NCBI GenBank assembly: GCA_037576215.1
Contig: JBANDB010000011.1
Coordinates: 124,001 to 188,000 of the forward strand
Length of the DNA stretch: 64,000 nt
Reading direction: 5' to 3'
Source of the DNA: Armillaria gallica
Taxonomy: Eukaryota > Basidiomycota > Agaricomycetes > Agaricales > Physalacriaceae
Part shown: positions 53,620-64,000 of the stretch, one piece after another
How the letters are laid out: each line of letters starts with the position of its first letter
Numbering within the stretch: position 1 is the stretch's first letter
Translations under genes and position numbers: made by a program
The notes under the pieces: generated by a model
The model's database searches: none
What the model saw: the letters and a program-made list of their open reading frames with translations, nothing else
Told to the model about the DNA's origin: nothing

Positions 53620-56600
53620 GTCTGTCGGGGAGTATTAATGAAGTATGAACATCTGATGAAGACACGCAACCTTGAGCTGAAGTAGCCGCTGTTTCGGAAA
53701 TTTTTCTTTGGATCGTAAGCAATAAGATGAGTATATACATGATGCCGCGAGCATCAATCCGACATGCCCGGTATGAGTAGATTATCATTACCGCTATTAT
53801 CGTAGCTCCACACTTGCTTCGATATGTTTCCGGGAATAAATAAAGGTGAGATATTGCGATACTACTGTCGGAATCCATGTTCCGGCGAGTGACCAGCCAC
53901 GCTACCTTTGGTGATTAAGTCGTACTCAATTCCAGTGATTGCTGTATAAGATGTGGGAACCCATACTATGGAATTCAGTCCACGTCATGTAGATATGAAT
54001 GCCACATCAAATTCGGAGCTAGAATTAAAGAATGCAGTACTGAAATGCCGATGGCAAACAAGGCTCTTTGGGACATTAAGCATGAACGCTGGACTCTCAT
54101 ATAGCTAACAGTGATCTCAAAAAGATGAATATGTGAGCTGTTCCCCGCCACAGCTAGCGAGTAAGTATAATAGATAGAGGACACACACAGATTCATCTTC
54201 CTATCGCTAAACAGTGAACTCGTTTCCTCCATCTGACAAAGAAACACTACAACTGCGCCATGCAGTGGTATGCACAAGGCCGAGTTCAGCATCCTGGGAT
54301 TGTCGATCACGGCAACGGCTACCTAGCTGTGGACACGCCCAGAAATGGACTTGTGGCTTCCCAATGTGCGTGCAGAATATTACATTCTAGACGCAGAAGT
54401 TCATGTCCGGAATCCGGAAGGTTAAGAAGCACCTCTATTTGAGGCATATGATTCGAATTGTTCCCTATCCAGTCCCAGGCGGGAGTACAATGTGCCAAGA
54501 CCGTACTTCGGAGATGAAATGAAGATGATATTAAGTATATTCGTGACTGATTAAACGTGGGCGACACGATTTCTTTGAGGGGGGAGTCACCATGATAGGA
54601 TGTACGCGTCAGTCCTCCGATCGTTTGAGCATGAGTGACCCGACTGAAAGAAATATTCTGGAAATGGTGCGGAACTTTTTTTATTATCGTCAAGAGGTGC
54701 CTACATCCCTCCTGTGTAACACTCAGGGGATTGGAGCCGCTTGGACGCCACAACTGACCCGTTCCGCCATTTATGCGTGAGGACTCCCATCCTTATCGTT
54801 GTATTCTCTTACTAACCATGAGACACACCCGTGGCCCTAAGATATTACGGGGTCAACGGGTCACTACCACTACGAAGCTGAATTACTAACGGTAACGTTA
54901 CAATTCCTCCGCTGTCACGTTTGATGACAATCATGAGAGTACCCTATTGAAAGTCAGTTAGAGGACGCATCCTTCAAGAAAAATGATACTCGCGTCAGAC
55001 ATGCGGCTCGTCGACTCCACGATGCCCCCTGCGACACGTCCAGCAGAATCGAAAAAAAAGACGCGCGACCCGATCTAGAATTAGGACACGGTCTTTTGTA
55101 AGCTATGAAAAGGGGCTGAAAAATGCGAGGAGAGCATACTGTAAAGACGTTCATAGACGAAATGATATGCTGGCAAGTGCTTATGCGATATGGTCATCTA
55201 GGCGACGCCGTGATATAAATGCCTTTTCAAAATAGCTCGTGCTTTCGCTTTGAAGGGTCACACAGGCGAACAGAGTCAGAAGCAGGCTCAATGGAGACCA
55301 TGGATTCAGTGTTTCAGGGACAGAGTGATGAAAAGAAAGGACTGTGTGTGAACCAGTTGTTGTAGATTTCTGCGAGCGCTTTTATTCTGTCGAAAGACTT
55401 ATACTAACGTTGGAAGTGTACCATATTTCTTTCTAGGAAAACTGGTGTGATGGTGCAAAGCTTCCTGACCCAAAGTGAGCTATGAACAATGAGAAATTAT
55501 GGCGAGACCTCAAACCTTGCCTTTGAGCTTGCTCATGAGATCGCGGAGGACCGGACCGCGCCACCGCTTCCAATGTCATGACTTGTGAAGTCAGAAGTGC
55601 GATACAGAAGCAAGTACGAAGATCCCAAGGCTTCCTGTCAAGCGGCAGTACTCTTTACCAGACAACCTCGTAACTTCTGTAAACCTCGCTGACTGGAAGT
55701 TCCCTTACAAATACTCCGATCTTCTTCGCACGATGTCAGTAACGATATCTACGGAATCGGAGACGGGAAGTCATAAAAAAGTGGACGGAGTGATTACATC
55801 CGGTGAAGGGCGGGTGGACAACATGCGATCTCTAGAATACCAGAGAAACACATATCTCTCAGCAAAATGATGTGAATTATACTAGAATTGGAAGATCTGG
55901 AACATGACGTTGAGATATGTATTGCTATCTTTAGAAGTTCTAGCTTGCTTGAATATTCTGGTTCGTTCTCCCGAGTCCATATTTCACGGGAAAATGACTC
56001 ATTCCCGGCTGAATCTGTTCCTTTGACAGCCTTTTAATTCGATGGCTTTATCTCAGAGGTGTTCGGATACCAATGTGATATTCCCCCATCCACCAAATAA
56101 CACTACAGTCACTGGCAATTGATGTAAGTACCACTGATTAAATGATATAGGTTTAAACTTTTCACAAGGCTTGGAGCTCTTAGTAAAATGAATAGAGAAT
56201 CGGTTTTGATTTTCCTTCGAGTGATGATGTGGTACAGATGTCAGAATTAAAGAAAACACGCTTACTATTGACCTTATAACGACCGATCTTGACTACCTAA
56301 TGCGTCGGACGTGGCTAGAGTGCAATATATAAAGAAAGTCATATTGACATCGCAGACGGCTGCACTTAGTTGATAGGGCGATACATATTATAGTTCCTGA
56401 GTCCGAGAGTGCGGGTGAAACAGTGATAGTATGAAAATTAAAGGCACCCGGCGACAGTGGCTATACATGATGCCGAAGTGCAATGTCCTCAGTGTGCACA
56501 GGGAGAGAGGGGCAATCATTATCATGTACCTATCTCGAAGCTCTGGAGCCTCCAGAAGTCGAAAAGTCACGGTGTTTCAATTTCGGATGAAGAGGCGCCG

Positions 56601-59105
56601 GGTTTGTGTCATTTTTCCTCTTCGGCACCATGCAGCGACCCCGGAGCTGTAATGTACCCACCACTTTCACAACGGAACCAAAGACGCCGACGTCCTACGG
56701 TGGATAATATACTGTACATTTCACCTTTGTTCCTTGAACTTAACCCAGATGCACATGTATCCTAGTAGCCAAGCCCTGTAATAATGGATTATAGACGCCG
56801 TTCGATTTGGGTCTAATGCACATGGACTGTGGTGACTATACATTTCTGTAATGTAGCCGTAGTGATCTAAGGATTATAACGGTCTCAGAATAATGTAGGT
56901 GGGGTATCTGAGAGGGCTAGAAGGCGACTGAGACATTGAACGTAGATCCCACCGACCCACGGAGCCTGAACAGGCATCCGAAGAAGAACTGTCACGCAAT
57001 CGCTACCCAACACCAAATATTTGCCGGAACTCCGTCTGAAACAGGACCAACAAAATCTTCGTCTTGTGACAGGATGGCTGCATGCACCGACGCCCCATTC
57101 CGGCATGTGCAGAATGCTGAAGTGGCCAGTCAGTTGTGTAGTATCTGAATCCATATCGTCAACAGGATAAAGCCTCTCATCAGAAGAAGAACAATACCGT
57201 AATGATGCTGTGAGTACTAGGTAACAGCAACAACTCATGAAACCCCATTCTTGCTCCTTCTGAATTTGCATTCACCTCCGACACTGAATGGGTTTATCCA
57301 TCGAAAATACGTCACCAAAAACAGTTTTCTTCAGCTTGCGCCATTCTCGACATAACCTTTAACCCCGCGAGTCACTTTAGATCCGATGTATCTAATGTCT
57401 CTTTGAGTGTCGGCATATGTAGACCATCATACCTCATCAGGACTGTCACACGGGGAACTCTTTCGAGGACCACCACAAGGCATCAGAGTGGTACACCTGC
57501 CATGCCTATGACAGTCACCGAGAGACTGTCCAATAGTGGAGATATGTCGTCGATACGAATCATGCTGGGGAGAGGTAGGATCAACAGTACAGTAAGGTTC
57601 CGAGAGCAAGTTCGTTCCCAGAAACAACAGTTACAAATTGATTCTCAATACAGCCAGGCTGCGGAGGAAAAAAGCAGGGGGTTGACAGACAGGCGCTATG
57701 TGAACCAATCGGAGGAAGAAAGAATATCGTCATGACTGTAGTCTGCGACACGAAATAGAACGAGACGGTGAGTTCCCCGAGGGTGGTGATATAAATTAGG
57801 GGACGGATCACTTCCCGAGGAGCCGGGGTTCATGAGGAATGAGTCCCCAATCCGAGTGCTGGATTTTCCAAGTCCTCCCTGGGAACACCGACCGTAAAAT
57901 TGGATTTCGTCCGTCGTGTTTTAGAATAACGTGTAAAAGAAATATGCCTGAGTTTTAGAGCCATCTGAGTAAGGAACAGCGGGGACGATGCAAGCAAATG
58001 GTAACCGTGGACTTCGTTAGTCAATTTTACTCGCCAAGCTGGAAATGCGGGTCTCAAAAATGATGTAGACGGCATAGCATCGTGAGAACTGGGAAGGGGA
58101 ATCGACGTCGAACAAAGACTTGGACTCGTTCTCCCCTGTACGAAATCGAATCCGCGACGACACACGAATGGTGAAGCAGGTCCTAAAATTCGGTAATCGT
58201 GTGAAGAGACGGTCGCATTCGCCAGTGCCTGATTTTGACATAGTGGAAGTAGCGAACGAACGAACGCTTCCAATGAGAGGAGAGGGTACATCTATTAATG
58301 ACGAACAGGAACAGTTTCCGAGACCCACAGTCATGCGAGTTCTGAACGAATACAGTCAGCGCCGGAACGGAATTGTATCGTACATATCACCCACCCCAAT
58401 CTTTCATCGAGAAACACTCCTTGTTCATCAATATATCACAGACAAAGCGTCCCGGGAGAGATAGCCCTAAGCCTGGGACTCACATGCCTGCATGAGAGAC
58501 TCTGTGATGCCTGGACCTTTGAATCCGAGTCGTTGTGCTTCCACAAGACTATTGACTGACAGAATTGCCTGACCAGGATGGTGTGCGATCACTTCCCGTC
58601 AGTAGATGTAAGGTATGTGAAAACCAGCATCCCAGAGTGTAAGAGGTCAGGATGTAGATTCGGATCTTACATGCTATCGTATCCAAACACCTCGTCAATA
58701 AATCTGCTAAAGCTGCGGAGAAAGGCTCCGTGATAATGGTCAACTCGGGTGAGAAAGCCAGGGAAACTCTTACGCTTACCTTCAAAGCCCGGAAAGCATC
58801 ATAACTGAATAACCTTCCAGAACGTACCGAAGAGGTTCTCGGAACTAGATACGCGGTTTACCTTCAGACGATGCAACGGGCTAGATATTTAGGGTCCAAA
58901 TTTCGTGTTGTTTGCATCTGCTTCTGTGAAACAACTCAAGAAGGCACAGGCATTAGCACTACCTCCTGAATGAGTTTATGCGCATACTATCGTGCCTTGC
59001 CTCGAGATCTTCGCACCTGAAGGCCTGACCCGCTAGGATGCGATAGGGGCATTTCCTTCGGAGGCGCGAGTTCCGAGTACAATTTAAAGAATTGGAGGAA
59101 CTGAT

Positions 59106-59149
59106 GAGGGATATATTTATATATATATAATATAATTGGTATATCCCTC
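59106..59149. repeat. AT-rich hairpin
   Basis: GAGGGATAT at 59,106 and ATATCCCTC at 59,141 form a perfect 9-bp stem around an alternating TA loop of 26 nt. No target duplication or longer inverted repeat was found. Confidence 0.45.
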
Positions 59150-61905
59150 CCGAGTCAAGCTCATTATGAGCGGTGGCGTTAAGCACGGGGATCTAAAGAA
59201 GCTTCAGCTACAATTGATGCAATGCCGTGGCCTCTTTTGATGAAAATAAGGGAATACGTACATTGAAAAATAAAATCAGGATGACTCTCCAAATTCTGTA
59301 TCATGTGCAATCGAGCCGGCATTGTCTGACGTGTTTTTGAGGCTACAGTGGGGGACGCGAAGAATTGCAAATTGAAATGTGCCTCATGGGGAAGTTTGCT
59401 TGGTCTTATTTGGTAACTTGTTCGGTACTTCCTTCCCTGGATGACCGATACGTGATGAACGTCTTTCTATGGTCTGAGCGCTCTGGAGGCGAGACTACAC
59501 CATGATTGGGAATATGGACTACATTGACCGCACACATTAAGTCGCCGCCCTGTTCTGCACAGCCTTGTCCGGATCTCACAGGTGTAAGATCAAAACGTTT
59601 ATTGTTCATACCTGGAACCGAGGATCAGCCTGTGACGGAGTTGGCCAAGTAATATCCAAGGGAAGAGGAGCCGGTCATGACGAGATTGCCGGTGCAGTTA
59701 AGTAATCCCGCCTTCTTCTGTACTATGGAGACTGTTCGCTCTCCCTTATTGTCTTCATCGAAGATAGGTTTCGTGATAGCCGTGACCCTTGCATTGTCTG
59801 CAAGTACCGCACTGGAGGTCAGTATCATTTCCTCTCCCAATTTCAAAGTGTCGGGACTGTCATTAACATGAGGGAAAACGGGAGCTACTGATATTATTAG
59901 GGTGTTCAAGTCAGATGCTGATTCTCGCTCCCGCGGACACAATGTCAAACGGGACTTATTGCTATCTTTTGAACGTTCAAAGGTAGATTCCCCGCATCGT
60001 TTTCCAGAACATACGGGGATCAACGGAGTCTTCCTAGCTCAGAAGCGGTTCCGAGTTCCCACACCACAGAGCTAAGCGCAGGGCAATCAATTCCTGACTT
60101 TCGGGGAAGCAAAGTCAAGATGACTTCGGTACATATAACCATGTCACAAATAATTCTGCATTCGAAAGCTGATGTTGACAGCCCATGGACGGACGGTCGG
60201 AGAATTCCACGTTTGAAACGGTAGAGGCTTAGTATGTACACCCTTGTTGTATTCTATGTATCAGCATGCGACTTATGCATTGTCGCATGGCCTGAACTTT
60301 TTTCCAAAGCTCGATGCGTCATATTCTCTGTCGCATACTGCGTGAGTGGTCGCTCTATGATAAAGGAAAGTCAAAATACCAACGTCGGAACTTCAGATTC
60401 CCCCTCGTGTGAACAGTACCACGTCTACTCATTCACGTTTCAGTTTCAAAGCACTACGATCTGGTTCATCTGCCCCGTTGGTCGAATCAAACATTTAAAT
60501 GTGGCTTTATATGAGTCTCTGGTTTGAAAGACTTCACATTCAACATGTTGAAAAGGTGAATCTGCTGTGCTTGCATCTTCCGCCGACTCTTCCTGATGAG
60601 TCATACGTGTTCTAGGGGCAAGATACGCATTTCTATTCATAAAATGTTGAATTCAGCTTGCGTCCGCTGTTAGGAAGATCGGGTACGTTAATCTTTAGAA
60701 AGGTTTGTCCTTGGGCTGATAGGAATTTGACAGGTACAAGTACGGCTGTCTAGACGTCTCGCCTGATGTAGGATATAAAGAGAGGCACCGTCAGGGTCAG
60801 AGGAATTCACATGCAATTCTTCCAAGTGAGTTTTGTGTAGTTGCTCGGTGTTCATATGATTCTAATCCATGTCCAACTCCAAGTCTTTCCGAACAGGACC
60901 AGTTTCTGTCAGTCAGTGATAGCGGACTCAGGAACATAGTGCGGATGAGCCCGTGTAAATGTAAGGAGCCAGAGGTGGTTCCACTTTACGAAGCTTCCAT
61001 GAAACACCGAGCCAGCAGTGTCTCATCTAGGACGGTAACTGGATTCGCAGATACCTGAAATGTAGGCCGATCATTTCTTTCCATTAGTGTTGTGCCTTAC
61101 CATAGTTGCTAGAAACTCAGACGAGTGCATGTCACGTCCAATAGATAGAATCATAGCCTATCGCACCATCATCTGACCGAAGTTTTGCCCAACGAAAATG
61201 TCCTTCAGTCGAGCCTTGTGAATCGAAACAGATAATGTGTCGCCGAAGAAGAGTGGAACTTCGAGGGCGGAGCCTCAGTGAGCTCGTCGACATAGGTCGT
61301 CTCACTCTATGATCGATCCCTTTCTGATGACCTTTCATTTAGAGACAATCCTACGTCAAGAAGCTCAAACTCAAATACGAATCACTTCGAGCCGCAGAAT
61401 AAATGTCCCTTCAATCGAAAATCCGTAATGCGGACGCGCGTCCTTCAACGCAATCCATCCCTAAAGTAGGCAAGTAGCTCCAAGTCAAAGTCTTTCTCCA
61501 ATTTTTCCGCTAACGCTTGAAGCTTAATGCGCGTTTCTCTTTGAGGCTCGGTGTTCAATGAGAGAACAAGCGTCGGGACGGAGACGTTTCACTAGGCTTT
61601 GTGAGCGCCAGATGGAGTCTCAGATACCTCTACGTGTGGAAGAGCTCTTCGAGGATGAGGTCAAATTGAATGTCAGCTCACAGCGTTTGAGATGGACGAG
61701 CAGGAGAGAAGCGAAGATTGGAGGAATCAGGGTAGTGGAACTTATGATAAGGATTCAATGGCTGTCTGCACGAAACTGCGGCTGATTGTCATTTTTGCAG
61801 TCTCTTTTATTATCATCGTCGAACGCGTCAAAGAACAGTGGTTTCCGCAATTTTATGAGCCTGTTATCCTATTATTACACGTATTGAATATCACGACGGT
61901 ATGCT

Positions 61906-62851
61906 TTAAAAGCTATCCTTGTTCGCTGCCACGAAGCTCCTCAACGTCCTCTTCCCGGTAACCTTCTTCGGTGCGTTAAATATCTCTTCCTCACCGCCGT
62001 TAGCATTCAGGCCATCCAAAGACGAGAGCATCCCAGCGAAATCTTCTGGAAGACCAAAAGAGATATATCTCTGTTTCAACTCCCCGACAGTGATACGCGT
62101 GTGGGTAATCTTTCGGCCAAGAACCTCTGTGAAGATCGCAGCTACCTGCTTCGACAATCAGTTCTGGTGGAATGCACAAAGAGATGATGGCACGCACGTC
62201 ATCATAAGTGAGCAACTCCGGGCCCGTAATAATATGGTCCGTGTTGTGGCTCCTCTCATCCGTCAACGCGCTGACCGCTAGATCTGCGATATCATCTGCA
62301 GATATAAACCCGACCTTTCCATCAGCAGATGCGCTTATGATCGTGTTCTTCTCCTTGATGCTTCGAAGATGCCACGTCAAGAAATTCTCTGAAATTCCGG
62401 TTGTCAGAACGCAGTATTGGCTCATCGCTTGCTACTGTCACGTACCAAAGAACCACGGAGGTCTAATGACGGCATAATCTACATTCAGAGACAGCAGGTA
62501 CTCGTGTACCTTCAGTCCCATCAACGGATACCCATCCGTCATCGTTGTTCCAGTAAGGAGGACGAATCGCTTGACGCCCTTCTGCACGGCCAGATCAATG
62601 AAGGGCTTCATCGGAGGGAACACCTCTGATGTGGCTGTAGGCGCGACGAGGTAGATCCGGTCGATGTTCGGTTCTGCGGTCAAGGCATTTTCGAATGTTG
62701 ATGGGTCGTACCAGTCGAATTTGACACCTTTGAAAGGCTCTGGGACGACGCCTTTGCGAGACGTGAGGAGTACGGGTTGGTTAGCTTCTTTAAGAAGACG
62801 GGCAATGCGCATGGCTGTCTTGCCAGTTCCACCGGTGAGAAGGATTGTCAT
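61906..62851 (-). CDS. NmrA/EasG-like NAD(P)-binding oxidoreductase, intact, three exons
   Basis: Exon 1 62,851-62,446, exon 2 62,388-62,198, exon 3 62,145-61,906; introns of 57 and 52 nt with GTACGT...TTTCAG and GTGCGT...AAGCAG. The 278-aa product fits the 280-290 aa family size. It begins MTILLTGGTGKTAMRIARLL, a Rossmann fold with the GGxGKT loop. FDWYDPSTF, DRIYLVAP, MKPFIDLAVQKGVKRFVLLT, VHEYLLSLNVDYAVIRPPWF, ADGKVGFISADDIADLAVSA, NTDHIITGPELLTYDD and VLGRKITHTRIT follow. These blocks match the family of EasG/FgaFS (agroclavine/festuclavine dehydrogenase) and many uncharacterised basidiomycete relatives. Without an ergot-type cluster nearby, ergot chemistry is not implied; a reductase on an unknown substrate is likelier. 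All joins keep frame and no stop interrupts. Confidence 0.9.
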
Positions 62852-62887
62852 GATGGCAATATTGAATAGCGCTCAACGAGATCTTAG

Positions 62888-62900
62888 GTCTAGTTATACT
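62888..62900 (-). promoter_or_regulatory. Possible TATA element of the NmrA-like gene
   Basis: AAAAAGTATAACT on the minus strand, about 40 nt before the ATG. A weak match supported by position only. Confidence 0.3.
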
Positions 62901-64000
62901 TTTTGAAAATTGCCGTCATAGCGGTCCACTGGTTTAACCGCCAAGGTAATTGCGAGTATGTAATTTTTCCGTCCTATTCATCAGGCGCTGACGTATAGGC
63001 AAGCATGGCATCGAGTAAGTAAAAAAAGAAGAAAGCAAGCAAGAACAATATGCTTGTCTAAATCAATACATGGATATATCACATGTAAACTTCTGCCGAG
63101 CCTCAGAATACGACACGCGTCGACGGCACGATAGCCAAACTGAGAAAGCCGAGGATGCGTCAGCGCGGAAGACCTATAAATGGGCTGTTCATAGAGACGC
63201 AAGACGGGAGATAGCTAATCGGGGTCACTCTACGGCACGCTGCGCGATTGAAAAAACTTAAGTATACACTGCCCACTGCGCAGCAAGAAATTCCGATCAT
63301 GAAAAGGCATCGCACTTAGAGTAAACTTGGACTGTGTTTGTAGGCTGACATTGGATGGATCAGTCCGAGGTTTTGTGTTTCGTTTGCCTGAAATGTGCTG
63401 CATGCTTTTTTTAACTTATCGGACGAGAGTCACGAGACCATAGACACGATCAATGACTCTGAGCGCGACACGCGTTGTACTTCCATCACGTGGTACGCGT
63501 TGACCTTCTGTTTTTGGAAATTCTTCTTGCCTTCCGCCCACGAGCTTGGTATAGGTCGTCAAGTGTTTATTTCTTAGCCTTATGGTTTCGCTTACTCATA
63601 TCCAAGACAAGTGCTCGAAGGAGATAGATAGACAATCGATGTAAATAACCAAGGAGCAGGTTCGTGCTAGTAGGTCGTCGTTTCTCCATCGCTGCTCAAA
63701 ACCAATACGACGTTCCTAGGATACAAGGAGGAAGTGGTGCTTGCATGTGTCACTCCTCTTCAATTGTACTTCGGGCAAAGAACGAATAAGTCACAAAATA
63801 ACTACCCCCTCGTGCTGATCCTAGGACATGAAGTCGGACTCTAATTCTGTCAAGCATGGTCAGTTCTTAATCATACACTGGATGTGTTTGCATGTCAAGT
63901 TGAACATTCTACGTGTTCAGGGTTGTATCCCGGCTTGTGACGAACAAGCCCAGCTGTTTTTGTTTGCCACGCTTGTTTTAGATAACTTTGAAAGAATCTT
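62901..64000. other. No gene seen at the right edge
   Basis: Short frames on both strands and no recognisable domain or repeat. The NmrA-like promoter occupies the first part. Confidence 0.45.

Larger units (their letters stand above)
53346..61905. other. 8.5-kb CpG-rich region without recognisable genes
   Basis: CpG dinucleotides are common here, unlike the transposon block, yet stops are scattered in all frames. The longest frames (about 110-150 codons) look random, with no domains, signal peptides or consistent splice patterns that I can support. One DR1 copy lies at 53,468-53,619 and an AT-rich hairpin at 59,106-59,149. It may be long-decayed genic sequence adjoining the broken GET4, or real intergenic DNA. 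I cannot tell which. Confidence 0.5.

Noticed and set aside
56457..58464. Frames of 100-150 codons in the CpG-rich region as genes
   Set aside because: No domain, no consistent splice pattern and stops nearby in all frames. Their lengths are plausible by chance at this base composition.
59625..60023. 132-codon minus-strand frame (and an opposing plus-strand frame) near 59.8 kb as a secreted protein
   Set aside because: Both strands are open, and the apparent hydrophobic stretch on the plus strand lacks a clean start and a following domain.
1..64000. CRISPR array, prophage or bacterial operon
   Set aside because: The spaced modules in the LTRs are not direct repeats with unique spacers, and genes have spliceosomal introns. 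The sequence is eukaryotic.

Overview
The window looks like a repeat-rich stretch of an Agaricomycete (mushroom-forming Basidiomycota) nuclear genome. The reasons are 42-57 nt GT-AG introns, a Plavaka-type transposase, Ty3 elements whose closest remembered relatives are basidiomycete ones, and fungal-type GET4 and NmrA/EasG-like genes. No rRNA, tRNA gene or CRISPR array was seen. All assignments come from reading and recalled family features; no search was run.

Layout. 1-8.5 kb: two head-to-tail Helitrons, the first cut by the window edge, both with broken Rep-helicase genes, ending in two 169-bp tandem units. 8.8-10.8 kb: a decayed minus-strand multi-exon gene of a transposon-associated family. 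11.04-11.57 kb: a CACTG-ended MITE with a second copy of the same family nested inside it. 12-18.8 kb: decayed sequence holding an LTR end (13.5 kb), a gag relic (14.1-14.9 kb), a solo LTR (14.9-16.6 kb) and copies of a short dispersed repeat. 18.9-26.7 kb: a Plavaka transposase gene split by a solo LTR, with a divergently oriented DUF6698-like gene.

27.4-48.25 kb is read as one giant Ty3/gypsy retrotransposon on the plus strand. It has a matching LTR pair (C and F), identical 4-bp target duplications (ATGG), a primer-binding-like site, gag-protease-RT-RNaseH-integrase, and two intron-containing antisense genes between integrase and the 3' LTR. Three solo LTRs sit inside it. Two of them, in opposite orientation, have recombined and inverted a 433-bp piece of gag.

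48.9-53.3 kb: a GET4 gene interrupted by a 3.9-kb gag-only LTR element with 225-bp LTRs and a 5-bp target duplication. 53.35-61.9 kb is CpG-rich, with stops in every frame and no gene I recognise. 61.9-62.85 kb holds the one clearly intact gene, an NmrA/EasG-like NAD(P)-binding oxidoreductase with two introns. 62.85-64 kb shows nothing.

Two themes tie the window together. First, the transposon block is poor in CpG and its broken reading frames mostly end in TGA where relatives have arginine, as expected of CpG-to-TpG decay of methylated repeats. Second, the 1.6-1.8 kb LTR family, present six times, carries a variable array (3 to 7 copies) of a module shaped like a tRNA T-arm with a Pol III B-box core. 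I consider this array, and the antisense gene pair of the giant element, the least expected features here.
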